Assembly (NCBI RefSeq): GCF_040760005.1
Contig: NZ_CP099760.1
Span: 4,459,501 to 4,523,500 of the forward strand
Source of the DNA: Pseudomonas sp. stari2
Lineage (GTDB): Bacteria > Pseudomonadota > Gammaproteobacteria > Pseudomonadales > Pseudomonadaceae
DNA length: 64,000 bases
Direction: 5' to 3'
Numbering within the stretch: the stretch's first letter is position 1; each line of letters begins with the position of its first letter. The notes below the pieces were generated by a model. The model worked only from the letters and a program-made list of their open reading frames with translations, did no database searches and was not told where the DNA came from. Positions 16,664 to 25,290 of the stretch are shown in pieces. The position numbers and the translations under genes were made by a program.

Positions 16664-17284
16664 ATGCCTCAAGCCGAAGCCTTGCCCCTGTCCGCCCCCA
16701 ACCTGACGGCCGTGCTGTTCGGGCTCAGCGGTTGCCTGGTGGACTTCGGCGCCCGTGCCCGCGATCACGCCAGCCCCGGCACAGAGCACGCCGACGCCAC
16801 GCCAGGCGCGCTCGACAGCCTGCGCAGCTTGCAGCGCCAACTGATCCCCTGCGCCTGGCTCGATGACTTGCCCCCTGCCCTCTCCCAAGTACTTGCATCC
16901 GGGTTGCCTGACTGGATCAAACCTTCGCAACATTCGGCAACACACAATCCATGGCCGGCACCGAATGCCTGCTGGCAAGCCCTGATGACGTTGAATGTCG
17001 ATCGCCTGGACGGCTGCGTGTTGGTCAGTGGCGAACCGCGTTTACTGCAATCGGGCCTGAATGCCGGGCTGTGGACCATTGGCCTGGCGTCCTGCGGCTC
17101 ACTCTGCGGCCTGACCCCGAGCGAATGGCAAGACCTCAGTCAGAAAGAACGCGAACAACTGCGCGGCAAGGCCACGGTGCAACTATTCGGCCTGGGCGTG
17201 CACTCGGTGATCGATCATCTGGGCGAACTCGACACCTGCCTGGCGGACATCAGTCTGCGCCGCCTCAAAGGCGAAAAGCCCTGA
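16664..17284 (+). CDS. HAD-like protein related to phosphonoacetaldehyde hydrolase, probably non-catalytic
   Basis: A 206-residue protein. The N-terminal LTAVLFGLSGCLVDFGARA sits where HAD hydrolases have the DxDGTL(V)D catalytic motif, but the nucleophile position reads FGLSG, so the first catalytic Asp appears lost. LDGCVLVSGEPRLLQSGLNAGLWTIGLASCGS matches the late HAD loop of phosphonatase-like proteins. It is probably the counterpart of a PAO1 gene at the same place annotated as phosphonoacetaldehyde hydrolase-related. The ATG at 16664 follows AGGG by 9 bases; an ATG at 16655 is possible. Function unknown. Confidence 0.6.
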   Translation: MPQAEALPLSAPNLTAVLFGLSGCLVDFGARARDHASPGTEHADATPGALDSLRSLQRQLIPCAWLDDLPPALSQVLASGLPDWIKPSQHSATHNPWPAPNACWQALMTLNVDRLDGCVLVSGEPRLLQSGLNAGLWTIGLASCGSLCGLTPSEWQDLSQKEREQLRGKATVQLFGLGVHSVIDHLGELDTCLADISLRRLKGEKP

Positions 17285-17302
17285 CCGGGATCATGCAGGT
17301 TC

Positions 17303-17378
17303 ATCGAGAGTGGATTAGTCTTAAGGAGAGCCATAGACCTTTGGCGCACGGCTGCGGTCTATGCCAGTGCCTCTCGAT
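17303..17378 (+). other. Nested inverted repeats in the DUF4404 leader
   Basis: Outer arms ATCGAGAG (17303-17310) and CTCTCGAT (17371-17378) enclose inner arms CATAGACC (17332-17339) and GGTCTATG (17356-17363), just before the AAAGGAAAAC ribosome site. It would fold into a two-tier RNA hairpin. Confidence 0.45.
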
Positions 17379-17392
17379 AAAAGGAAAACACC

Positions 17393-17656
17393 ATGCCCGC
17401 CCGCGAACTGCAAGAACAGCTCAACACCCTGCGCGAGCAACTGGATCAGAATCCGCCGCTGTCGGAAGCCGAGCGCGCAGACCTGCACGCACTGATGCAA
17501 CAGATCGAACTGGAACTTGAACTGGAAACCAAAACCCAGGATTCCAATCTCGCCGATGGCGTGAACCTGGCCGTCGAACGCTTCGAACTCGAACACCCCA
17601 CCATCGCCGGTACCCTGCGCAACATCGTGAATTCCCTGGTCAGCATGGGAATCTGA
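17393..17656 (+). CDS. DUF4404 family small protein
   Basis: An 87-residue soluble protein, strongly helical: a Leu/Glu-rich N-terminal half (ARELQEQLNTLREQLDQNPPLSEAERADL) resembling a coiled coil and a C-terminal HPTIAGTLRNIVNSLVSMGI, the conserved end of the DUF4404 family. Function unknown. A good ribosome site (AAAGGA) precedes the ATG. It stands alone between the HAD-like gene and a terminator, with a structured leader. Confidence 0.8.
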   Translation: MPARELQEQLNTLREQLDQNPPLSEAERADLHALMQQIELELELETKTQDSNLADGVNLAVERFELEHPTIAGTLRNIVNSLVSMGI

Positions 17657-17670
17657 AGCTCGCGAATACA

Positions 17671-17702
17671 AAAAAGCCCTGCCAGTGATGGCAGGGCTTT
17701 TT
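17671..17702. terminator. Bidirectional intrinsic terminator
   Basis: AAAAGCCCTGCC, loop AGTGAT, GGCAGGGCTTTTT, between the converging DUF4404 gene and queF. Confidence 0.9.
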
Positions 17703-17719
17703 CATGTGCGCATTGCGGG

Positions 17720-18550
17720 TTACTGACGAACCAGGCGATGGTTCGGCAACTGCACACTTTCCGTGCTGCGGTACGGGTTGATATCCAGCCCGCCCCGGCG
17801 CACGTAACGTGCGAACACCGTCAGTTTTTCCGGTTTCAGCAAACGCTGCAGGTCGAGGAAAATCCGCTCAACGCATTGCTCATGGAAGTCCGAGTGCTGG
17901 CGGAAGCTGACGATGTATTCCAACAGACTGGCGTGATCCAGCGCCGCGCCCCGATATTCCACCACCACACTGCCCCAGTCCGGCTGGCTGGTCACCGGGC
18001 AGTTGGATTTGAGCAGATGACTGTGCACGCTCTCCTCCACCACGCGCGAATCGTCGCAGCGCAGCAGTTCGGGACGCGGATGTTCGTAGTTGCTGACGCT
18101 GATATCCAGGTCATCAATGCACACACCCGGCAGCGCGACCACGCCTTCGGCTTCGACCTCTTTCAGGCTGCGAACCCGCACCCCCACCGGCTTGCCGGCA
18201 GCGGCGGACAAGTCCTTGACCAGCGTTGCCTCCAGGCTCTCTGTATCGGCGAACGGGGTCTGGTTCAACGAGTTCAGGTACAGCTTGAAGGACTTGGATT
18301 CGATGATGTTCGGCGAGTCCGCCGGAATGCTGAATTCGCCGATCGCCACCACCGGTTTTCCCGACGGCAGCAGCCACGACAGTTCGAAGCAGTTCCAGAA
18401 ATCCACACCTTTATACGGTAGGGTTTCGGCGGTCAGGCCCAGCTCCGCCCACTTCGCGGTGCGCGGAATCGGGAACAGCAAGGACGGTGTGTAAGTGGCG
18501 ATGTATTCGCTGGACTTGCCCAGCGGCGAATGTTCGGCTGCGGGATGCAT
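17720..18550 (-). CDS. queF: NADPH-dependent 7-cyano-7-deazaguanine reductase
   Basis: A 276-residue enzyme reducing preQ0 to preQ1 for the queuosine tRNA modification. It is the long, two-domain (YqfO/E. coli) form. [12 protein letters not shown] is the QueF motif, and [19 protein letters not shown] contains the catalytic Cys that forms a thioimide with preQ0. [16 protein letters not shown] is the C-terminal conserved block with the substrate-binding Glu/His. ATG at 18550 with CAGG upstream. Single gene. Confidence 0.95.
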   Translation of the reverse strand: MHPAAEHSPLGKSSEYIATYTPSLLFPIPRTAKWAELGLTAETLPYKGVDFWNCFELSWLLPSGKPVVAIGEFSIPADSPNIIESKSFKLYLNSLNQTPFADTESLEATLVKDLSAAAGKPVGVRVRSLKEVEAEGVVALPGVCIDDLDISVSNYEHPRPELLRCDDSRVVEESVHSHLLKSNCPVTSQPDWGSVVVEYRGAALDHASLLEYIVSFRQHSDFHEQCVERIFLDLQRLLKPEKLTVFARYVRRGGLDINPYRSTESVQLPNHRLVRQ

Positions 18551-18611
18551 GGCGGAAACCTGACTGAAGAATCAGCGGATTCTATCAGCCTTTGCTCCCG
18601 CCTTTGAGTGC

Positions 18612-19145
18612 TTACTGACTGACAGTCAGTTTGCCGACCATTCCGGCCTGGTAGTGCCCGGGAATATTGCAGGCAAACTCCAGGCTGGTCGCCTTGTTGA
18701 AGGTCCAGGTCAACTCGGCGGTCTTGCCGGGCTCGACCAGCACGCTGTTAGGGTCGTCGTGCTTCATGACGTGCCCCATCGAACCATGATCCATGCCCGC
18801 CATATCGTGGGACATTTCCTTCATGCCGGTCGGCGTCAGCATGCCGCTTTGCTGCATCTGCAACATTTCCTGCTGATGTTTGGCATGCATCGCTGCATCG
18901 CCGAGGTTGAATTCGTGCAGCAACTGGCCTTTATTCACCAAAACAAAACGAATGGTCTCACCGGCCTTGATGTCGATGGCCTTCGGATCGAACGACATGT
19001 CGCCCATCACCACTTTAATGCTACGACTGGCCTTGGCGGCCGGCGCCGACTGGCCGAAGTCATACGTGTGCGCAGGGTCGGCCCAGACGGATGAACTCAG
19101 CGCCAGCAAACAGGCGGCGACGGCCAGAGGGTTGCGCAAAAACAT
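18612..19145 (-). CDS. Periplasmic cupredoxin-like copper-binding protein
   Basis: A 177-residue protein with a signal peptide (cleavage near VWA-DP, residue 22) and a cupredoxin fold. GETIRFVLVNKGQLLHEFNLGD supplies a His ligand, and LEFACNIPGHYQAGMVGKL is the C-terminal Cys-His-Met copper loop. Between them is a Met/His-rich insertion (MKEMSHDMAGMDHGSMGHVMKHDD) likely to bind extra copper. The ATG at 19145 is preferred because GGAG lies 7 bases before it; the ATG at 19151 would leave only one base. It is divergent from copRS with a Cop box between, so it is probably copper-induced and protects the periplasm. Confidence 0.85.
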   Translation of the reverse strand: MFLRNPLAVAACLLALSSSVWADPAHTYDFGQSAPAAKASRSIKVVMGDMSFDPKAIDIKAGETIRFVLVNKGQLLHEFNLGDAAMHAKHQQEMLQMQQSGMLTPTGMKEMSHDMAGMDHGSMGHVMKHDDPNSVLVEPGKTAELTWTFNKATSLEFACNIPGHYQAGMVGKLTVSQ

Positions 19146-19222
19146 AGTCATACTCCAACAAGAAAAGGTTCAGCCTGTGGGAAACTTTAGTCCGCCCGCG
19201 CTGGCAGCTACCTGACAGGCAG

Positions 19223-19237
19223 ATTACAACTTTGTCA
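19223..19237. promoter_or_regulatory. Cop box (CopR operator)
   Basis: On the minus strand TGACAAAGTTGTAAT fits the CopR consensus TGACA-N4-TGT-N-AT exactly. It lies between the cupredoxin gene and copR and could serve either or both. Confidence 0.75.
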
Positions 19238-19300
19238 GCTTGGCGCTTGTGACAACGTCCCACGGTATAAAGCTTTCGATCCTACAACCCCGAGTTGCCC

Positions 19301-19981
19301 ATGAAACTGCTGATCGTCGAAGACCAACCGAAAACCGGCCACTACCTGCGCCAGGGACTGACCGAGGCCGGTTTCAATACTGAACTGGTGGCCGACGGCA
19401 ACACCGGGCAACAACTGGCGTTGAGCGGTGACTACGCCCTGCTGATCCTCGACGTGATGCTGCCCGGGCGCAATGGCTGGCAGATTCTGCAAGCGGTACG
19501 CAGTGCCGGGCTGGAAACGCCGATCCTGTTTCTGACGGCCAAGGACACCGTGGAAGACCGGGTTCACGGCCTGGAACTCGGTGCCGACGATTATCTGGTC
19601 AAACCCTTCGCCTTCTCCGAACTGTTGGCCCGGGTGCGCAGCCTATTAAGACGTGGCAGCGCCACACCGCAGGAAACCTGCCTGCAACTGGCCGATCTGC
19701 GCCTGGACCTGATTCGCCGCCGGGTCGAACGCGGTGGTCAACGCATCGATCTGACGGCGAAAGAGTTTGCCCTGCTGGAAATGCTCCTGCGACGCCAAGG
19801 CGAAGTGCTGCCCAAATCCCTGATCGCCTCCCAGGTCTGGGACATGAACTTCGACAGCGACACCAACGTGATCGAAGTGGCGATTCGCCGTCTGCGCCTG
19901 AAGATCGATGATGACTTTCCCGACAAACTGATCCACACCGTGCGCGGCATGGGGTACGTGCTTGAAGAGCGTCCTGTCTGA
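19301..19981 (+). CDS. copR: Copper-responsive response regulator
   Basis: A 226-residue OmpR-family regulator. The receiver domain has [10 protein letters not shown], acceptor Asp in [10 protein letters not shown] (about residue 51), switch Thr in LFLTAKD and Lys in YLVKPF. The winged-helix DNA-binding domain begins at about 125 ([25 protein letters not shown] ... [15 protein letters not shown]). The neighbouring Cop box and cupredoxin gene support copper as the signal rather than another metal. ATG at 19301 chosen; a TTG two codons earlier is less likely. Stop and start with copS overlap as TGATG. Confidence 0.88.
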   Translation: MKLLIVEDQPKTGHYLRQGLTEAGFNTELVADGNTGQQLALSGDYALLILDVMLPGRNGWQILQAVRSAGLETPILFLTAKDTVEDRVHGLELGADDYLVKPFAFSELLARVRSLLRRGSATPQETCLQLADLRLDLIRRRVERGGQRIDLTAKEFALLEMLLRRQGEVLPKSLIASQVWDMNFDSDTNVIEVAIRRLRLKIDDDFPDKLIHTVRGMGYVLEERPV

Positions 19982-21321
19982 TGCGCCGCCTGTCACTCGG
20001 CAGTCGGCTGGCGTTGCTGTTCGCCGCGTGCACCGCGACGGTTTCGCTGGTGGCGGGCGTGGTCTTCAATCGGGCCAGCGAGGCGCACTTCATTGAACTC
20101 GACCGGCAATTGCTCGAAAGCAAGCTGATCAATGTGCGTCAGACGTTGCTGAGTGGCAGCGACGCCGCACATATCACCGATGAGTTGAGCCAACAGGGCG
20201 ATGTCACCCTGCGCATCAGCGGCCCCGAGGGCCAGCGCTGGTTCGGCCGTTCCCTGCAAATGCCGGCGAACCTGCCACAGCAGCACGGCCTGGCCACCGT
20301 CAACGATAGCGGCACGGATTACCGTCTGCTCAATGCTCCGCTTTACCCGGAACAACCCGACTCGCCACAGTTGACCCTGCTGCTGGACATCACCCACCAC
20401 CAGCACTTCCTGCAACGCATGCAGCATCTGATCTGGCTGACCGTCGGTCTTTCGGCGCTGGCGACCGCGCTGCTCGGCGCCTGGGCAGCCCGTAGCGGTC
20501 TTCGTCCATTACGCCGAATGAGCGCAGTCGCTCGTGGGATTTCGGCCCAATCGCTGAACGCACGACTCCCGGAAGCGCAAATGCCTGCAGAACTCACGGA
20601 ACTGGCCCACAGCTTCAACGCCATGCTCGGACGTCTCGATGATTCTTTTCAGCGACTTTCGGCGTTCTCCGCCGACATCGCCCATGAACTGCGCACCCCG
20701 CTGTCGAACCTGCTGACCCACACACAGGTCACCCTCACCCGCCCTCGTCCACTCGAAGATTATCGCGAGGCCCTGCACAGCAACCTCGAAGAGCTGCAAT
20801 GGATGGCGCAACTGGTCAACGACATGCTTTATCTGGCCAAGGCTGACCACGGATTGCTGGTGCCCAAGCGTGAACCCCTGGAGCTGGCGGAAGAAACCGA
20901 TGCGTTGCTGGAGTTTTTTGCGCCGCTGGCCGAAGACGCTCAGGTCAGCCTGAGCCGTGACGGTAAGGGTCGGTTTGAAGGTGACCGCGCGATGCTGCGC
21001 CGGGCGCTGTCGAATCTGCTGGATAACGCATTGCGCTTCACGCCGTCAGCAGGCGATGTGCGCGTGCGCATCGCTGAACAGGCGAAATCCTTGAGAGTGA
21101 CCGTGGAGAACAGTGGCGAGGGGATTTCTTCGGAGTTGTTGCCGCGTTTGTTCGACCGCTTTTACCGGGCTGATCCGGCGCGCCAGGAAGGCAGCAGCGA
21201 ACACGCCGGATTGGGACTGGCGATCACTCAGTCGATCATCCGGGCCCATGGCGGGCAGATTCATTGCGAATCCGCTCAGGGCTGGACGCGGTTTGTGATT
21301 GAGTTGCCGCAAAACGATTGA
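19981..21321 (+). CDS. copS: Copper-sensing histidine kinase
   Basis: A 446-residue inner-membrane kinase of the CusS/IrlB heavy-metal type. Membrane segment at about 10-30, a periplasmic sensor of roughly 120 residues, a second membrane segment at about 147-168, HAMP, then the H-box FSADIAHELRTPL (His235), N-box RRALSNLLDNALRF, and G-boxes ENSGEGIS and HAGLGLAI. It detects periplasmic copper and controls CopR phosphorylation. Translation is coupled to copR by a one-base overlap. Confidence 0.88.
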   Translation: MRRLSLGSRLALLFAACTATVSLVAGVVFNRASEAHFIELDRQLLESKLINVRQTLLSGSDAAHITDELSQQGDVTLRISGPEGQRWFGRSLQMPANLPQQHGLATVNDSGTDYRLLNAPLYPEQPDSPQLTLLLDITHHQHFLQRMQHLIWLTVGLSALATALLGAWAARSGLRPLRRMSAVARGISAQSLNARLPEAQMPAELTELAHSFNAMLGRLDDSFQRLSAFSADIAHELRTPLSNLLTHTQVTLTRPRPLEDYREALHSNLEELQWMAQLVNDMLYLAKADHGLLVPKREPLELAEETDALLEFFAPLAEDAQVSLSRDGKGRFEGDRAMLRRALSNLLDNALRFTPSAGDVRVRIAEQAKSLRVTVENSGEGISSELLPRLFDRFYRADPARQEGSSEHAGLGLAITQSIIRAHGGQIHCESAQGWTRFVIELPQND

Positions 21322-21343
21322 GGCCGGCAATGCCGGCCTCAAT
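21317..21343. terminator. Perfect GC-rich inverted repeat at the copS end
   Basis: ATTGAGGCCGGCA-A-TGCCGGCCTCAAT, 13-base perfect arms overlapping the copS stop codon and lying before the converging lolE stop. There is no clear T run, so termination strength is uncertain. Confidence 0.55.
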
Positions 21344-21351
21344 GGGGGAGC

Positions 21352-22596
21352 TTAGGAGTAACGCAACGCGTGCGCCGGCTCGATCTTCGCCGCCCGCCAC
21401 GCCGGGTAGACGGTGGCCAGGAAGCTGAGAATGAAGCCCGCCGAGCAGATCAGTAGCACGTCGCCGCCCTGCAATTCCGAGGGCAGGTTGCTGACGAAAT
21501 ACACGTCGGAACTGAAGATGTGCTGCCCGGTCACTCGCTCGACCCAGCCCACCATCTCACTGACATTCAGCGCGGCAATCACGCCCAACACGCCACCAAT
21601 GATGGTGCCGACGATGCCGATCACCGTGCCCTGCACCATGAAGATCGCCATGATCTGCCGTGGCGTGGCGCCGATGGTGCGCAGGATCGCAATGTCCGCG
21701 CCCTTGTCGTTCACCACCATGATCAAAGTCGCGATGATGTTGAACGCCGCCACCGCGACGATCATCAACAGCAACAGACCGATCATGGTCTTTTCCATTT
21801 TCATCGCGCTGAACAGGCTACCCTGGGTGTGGGTCCAGTCGTCAGCCTTGAAATCAGTGCCAAGGCCGGTGGCGATGTCGGACGAAACCTTCGGTGCGGC
21901 ATACAGGTCTTTCACCGCCAGACGCACGCTCTGCACCTGATTCGGCTCCCAGTGCTGCATGGTCGCTGCATCGGCCACATGGATCAGGCCCATGGAACCG
22001 TCCAGCTCGGCGCCGACCTTGAAGATGCCGACCACATTCAGACGCTGCATACGCGGGGTAATGCCGCCGGGTGCAGTGCTGACTTCCGGCACAATCAGGG
22101 TGATCTTGTCGCCGACGTTCAGGCGGAAACGCCGGGCCGTGATTTCACCCAGCACCACACCGAATTCGCCCGGCTTCAAGGCATCGAGACGGCCCTGAAC
22201 GATATGCTGGGCCACGATCGACACCTTGCCTTCCTGGGCCGGGTCGACGCCACTGATCTGGATCGGCTGCATCATGCCCTTGTAGGACAGCATACCTTCC
22301 ATCTCGGTGAACGGCACGGCGGCCGTGACTTCAGGATTCTTCAGGGCAGCAGCAGCCACCGGCTGCCAGTCGTCAATCGGCTTGACACCGACGATGGTCG
22401 CGTGAGGCACCATGCCGAGAATGCGCGAGCTCATTTCACGCTGGAAGCCGTTCATCACCGACAGCACTACGATCATCGCCAGCACGCCGAGGGCGAGACC
22501 GATCATCGAGGTCATCGAAATGAATGAAACAAAGCGATTGCGGCGCTTGGCGCGGGTATAGCGCGTGCCGATAAAGATCGATAACGGTCTGAACAT
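21352..22596 (-). CDS. lolE: Lipoprotein-releasing ABC transporter permease (second paralogue)
   Basis: A 414-residue inner-membrane protein of the LolC/LolE family: first membrane segment after the conserved [36 protein letters not shown], a large periplasmic domain (about 45-270), then three membrane segments including VNDKGADIAILRTIGATP, the coupling region contacting the ATPase. With LolD it extracts lipoproteins from the inner membrane and passes them to LolA. The ATG at 22596 matches the paralogue's start; neither it nor the GTG 12 bases upstream has a good ribosome site. LolC versus LolE identity is assigned from position only. A terminator-like hairpin separates it from lolD. Confidence 0.85.
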   Translation of the reverse strand: MFRPLSIFIGTRYTRAKRRNRFVSFISMTSMIGLALGVLAMIVVLSVMNGFQREMSSRILGMVPHATIVGVKPIDDWQPVAAAALKNPEVTAAVPFTEMEGMLSYKGMMQPIQISGVDPAQEGKVSIVAQHIVQGRLDALKPGEFGVVLGEITARRFRLNVGDKITLIVPEVSTAPGGITPRMQRLNVVGIFKVGAELDGSMGLIHVADAATMQHWEPNQVQSVRLAVKDLYAAPKVSSDIATGLGTDFKADDWTHTQGSLFSAMKMEKTMIGLLLLMIVAVAAFNIIATLIMVVNDKGADIAILRTIGATPRQIMAIFMVQGTVIGIVGTIIGGVLGVIAALNVSEMVGWVERVTGQHIFSSDVYFVSNLPSELQGGDVLLICSAGFILSFLATVYPAWRAAKIEPAHALRYS

Positions 22597-22609
22597 TCGC
22601 TGGGGCACC

Positions 22610-22649
22610 GTATAAAAATAAAAGACCCGACGCCTTTTCAGGCATCGGG
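22610..22649 (-). terminator. Terminator-like hairpin between lolD and lolE
   Basis: On the minus strand CCCGATGCC (22649-22641), loop TGAAAA, GGCGTCGGG (22634-22626; one G-T pair), then TCTTTTATTTTTATA. It has the form of an intrinsic terminator yet sits within the lol operon, directly before lolE. Confidence 0.7.
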
Positions 22650-22659
22650 TTTCAAGCCG

Positions 22660-23358
22660 TCAGATGGGGGTCAGGCAACCTTCCTGCAACTGCAGGACGC
22701 GGTCCATCTGGCGAGCCAGGTTCATGTCGTGAGTCACCACCAGGAACGCCGTGCGCATCGAAGTGCTGAGTTCCAGCATCAGGTCCTGAATGCCTTCGGC
22801 GGTGTGGGAGTCGAGGTTGCCGGTCGGCTCGTCGAGCATCACCAGGCCCGGGTTGTTCACCAGTGCACGGGCAATGGCCACGCGCTGGCGTTCGCCACCG
22901 GACAACTCGGCCGGTTTGTGTTCCAGGCGATGGCCCAGACCCACTCGTTCCAGCAACGCCGTGGCCCGCTGACGCGCTTCCGGGATCGCAGTCTTGCCGA
23001 TCAGCAGCGGCATGCAGACGTTTTCCAGCGCGGTGAACTCCGGCAGCAGGTGGTGGAACTGGTACACGAAGCCGAGGGCACGGTTACGCAGCAGGCCACG
23101 CTTCTTCTCGCTCAGCGCCGAGAGCTCTTCACCGTCGAGCCAGACACTGCCCTTGGTCGGCGTATCGAGACCGCCCAGAAGGTTGAGCAAGGTACTTTTG
23201 CCCGAACCGGACTTGCCGACGATCGCCACTCGCTCGCCCGGGTGCAACTCCAGTTGCAGGTTGGCCAGTACTTCCACCGACTCCGGGCCTTCCTCGTAGG
23301 ACTTGCCCAGGTTGCGGCAGCTCAGGATTGCTTTTTCACTCATGCCCGACTCACTCAT
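22660..23358 (-). CDS. lolD: Lipoprotein-releasing ABC transporter ATPase
   Basis: A 232-residue cytoplasmic ATPase that powers LolCE. Walker [13 protein letters not shown]-loop [18 protein letters not shown] (LolD-type), signature [15 protein letters not shown], Walker [14 protein letters not shown]-loop THD. The ATG at 23358 overlaps the end of the upstream permease by 8 bases and has GGAGG about 9 bases upstream; the alternative ATG at 23343 has a poorer site. Second gene of the lol operon. Confidence 0.93.
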   Translation of the reverse strand: MSESGMSEKAILSCRNLGKSYEEGPESVEVLANLQLELHPGERVAIVGKSGSGKSTLLNLLGGLDTPTKGSVWLDGEELSALSEKKRGLLRNRALGFVYQFHHLLPEFTALENVCMPLLIGKTAIPEARQRATALLERVGLGHRLEHKPAELSGGERQRVAIARALVNNPGLVMLDEPTGNLDSHTAEGIQDLMLELSTSMRTAFLVVTHDMNLARQMDRVLQLQEGCLTPI

Positions 23359-24601
23359 AACGTAGCGCCTCCGCCGGCTGGGTGCGCGCGGCACGCCAGG
23401 CTGGATACAGGGTGGCGAGGAAACTCAGGACCAATGCAGCAGCGCAGACCATGATCACGTCCTGGCTCTGCACCTGCGATGGCAGGTAATCGATGAAATA
23501 CACGTCGGCGTTGAGGAACTTGTGCCCGATCAAGCCTTCGAGTGCCGAAATCGCGGCGCTGACGTTGAGCGCCGCCAGGATTCCGACCACGGCGCCGATG
23601 GCCGTACCGACCACGCCGATCACCGTGCCCTGCACCATGAACGTGCGCATGATCGTGCCCGGCGTGGCGCCCAGCGTGCGCAGGATGGCGATGTCGCCTT
23701 TCTTGTCGTTCACCACCATCACCAGCGTTGAAATGATATTGAACGCGGCAACCGCGACAATCAGCAGCAACAGCAGGCCGATCATGGCTTTTTCCATGCG
23801 GATCGCCTGATACAGGTTGCCGTGGGTTCGGGTCCAGTCGCGAGCGTAGTAATGGTCTTCGCCGAGGCGCTGGGCGATGTTCCACGCCTCGCGCGGTGCC
23901 TGGAACAGATCGTCGAATTTCAGGCGCAGGCCCTGCACCTGATCCGGCTTCCAGCGGTGCATCTTCGCCAGATCCTGCAGGTTGGTGACGCCCAGGTAAC
24001 CGTCCAGCTCGCCGGCGCCGACATGGAAGATGCCGACCACGGTGAAGCGTTTCATGCGCGGGAACATCCCGGCCGGGGTCACGCTGACCTCCGGCGCGAC
24101 GAAGGTGATCTTGTCACCGAGGCCCACGCCAAGCTTGGTCGCGGCCTTGTCGCCGATCACGATGCCGAAACTGCCGGGCGTCAAATCGTCGAGTTTGCCC
24201 TGCTTCATGAAGTTGTCGATGATCGAGACGTTGCGCTCCAGCGCCGGATCGATGGCATTGAGCAACACCTTGGACACCTGGCCGTTGTTGGTCAGCAGGC
24301 CCTGCATCTGGGTGAACGGCGCGACGGCCGCCACCTGCGGGTTCTGCTTGACCTTGGCGGCCAGGCTCGGCCAGTCGCTGATGGCTTCACCGGATTCGAT
24401 GGTCGCGTGGGGCACCATGCCCAGCACGCGGGTGCGCATCTCATGATCGAAGCCGTTCATCACTGACAACACCACGATCATCACGACCACGCCAAGGGCG
24501 AGCCCGATCATCGAAGTCAGGGAAATGAACGACACAAAATGATTGCGACGCTTTGCACGGGTGTAACGCGTGCCGATAAATACGAAGAGAGGTCTGAACA
24601 T
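23351..24601 (-). CDS. lolC: Lipoprotein-releasing ABC transporter permease (first paralogue)
   Basis: A 416-residue paralogue of the downstream permease, with the same architecture: N-terminal [36 protein letters not shown], periplasmic domain, and the C-terminal three-helix part with [18 protein letters not shown]. The two form the heterodimeric membrane part of the lipoprotein exporter. It is the first gene of the operon and occupies the LolC position of the E. coli lolCDE order. The start at 24601 has only a weak ribosome site. The C-terminus ends PAEALRYE, the usual end of the family. Confidence 0.87.
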   Translation of the reverse strand: MFRPLFVFIGTRYTRAKRRNHFVSFISLTSMIGLALGVVVMIVVLSVMNGFDHEMRTRVLGMVPHATIESGEAISDWPSLAAKVKQNPQVAAVAPFTQMQGLLTNNGQVSKVLLNAIDPALERNVSIIDNFMKQGKLDDLTPGSFGIVIGDKAATKLGVGLGDKITFVAPEVSVTPAGMFPRMKRFTVVGIFHVGAGELDGYLGVTNLQDLAKMHRWKPDQVQGLRLKFDDLFQAPREAWNIAQRLGEDHYYARDWTRTHGNLYQAIRMEKAMIGLLLLLIVAVAAFNIISTLVMVVNDKKGDIAILRTLGATPGTIMRTFMVQGTVIGVVGTAIGAVVGILAALNVSAAISALEGLIGHKFLNADVYFIDYLPSQVQSQDVIMVCAAALVLSFLATLYPAWRAARTQPAEALRYE

Positions 24602-24695
24602 GTCGGGGCTTGTTCGGAGGGAAAAGGAACGTCCTTGTGGCGGGGGTCGATAACCAGCTTTACACTCAGACCACCGCCGCTACCATGGGTTCGCC

Positions 24696-25277
24696 ATGTC
24701 GACATTAGATGAAGAAGATCGCCGCGAATACTACCGTATCGAGGATTCGATCGCACTGGAAATTCGGCCCCTGTCCGCTGCCGAAGCCGCAGGCCAGGAA
24801 GTGTTGCAGGATGCTTCCCCGTTATTCAACGTGCTCAGTGAACTGCACCTGAGCGAATTCGAATCACAACACCTGTTGCGACAGATCAACGAACGCGACC
24901 GTGCCATCGCGGCATTCCTGAAATCCCAGAACAAGCGCATCGACCTGCTCAGTCAGGTCATCGCCCTGACCGCACTGGGGCAGATCGGCGAGCCGCAACC
25001 GGTGATCATTTCCGAGGGCGGTGTCGACTTCCAGAACCCGACCCCGATAGCCGCCGGCTCACGCCTGTCGGTAAAAATGGTGTTGATGCCACAGGCCCAC
25101 GGCCTGCTGCTGCGCGCCCGGGTCACCCATTGCGACCGCAAGGGCGACGGTTACGACATCGGCACCGAGTTCGAACACTTGACCGACGCCCAGCGCCAGT
25201 TGCTCGCCCGCTATATTTTGCAAAAGCAGGCACAGGAAAGACGTCTGGCCCGCGAACAGAACGAATCAGGCATTTAA
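24696..25277 (+). CDS. PilZ domain protein
   Basis: A 193-residue cytoplasmic protein. The N-terminus DEEDRREYYRIEDSIALEI has the RxxxR-type beginning of PilZ proteins; the central part is helical, and the C-terminal PilZ barrel includes IAAGSRLSVKMVLMPQAHGLLLRARVTHCDRKGDGYDIGTEFEHL. The second cyclic-di-GMP motif, usually (D/N)xSxxG, is not obvious, so ligand binding is uncertain. It may act in surface behaviour or EPS control. Next to ugpQ (13 bases) and divergent from lolC, the same order as I recall in PAO1. Confidence 0.75.
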   Translation: MSTLDEEDRREYYRIEDSIALEIRPLSAAEAAGQEVLQDASPLFNVLSELHLSEFESQHLLRQINERDRAIAAFLKSQNKRIDLLSQVIALTALGQIGEPQPVIISEGGVDFQNPTPIAAGSRLSVKMVLMPQAHGLLLRARVTHCDRKGDGYDIGTEFEHLTDAQRQLLARYILQKQAQERRLAREQNESGI

Positions 25278-25290
25278 TTAAGGAAGAACC

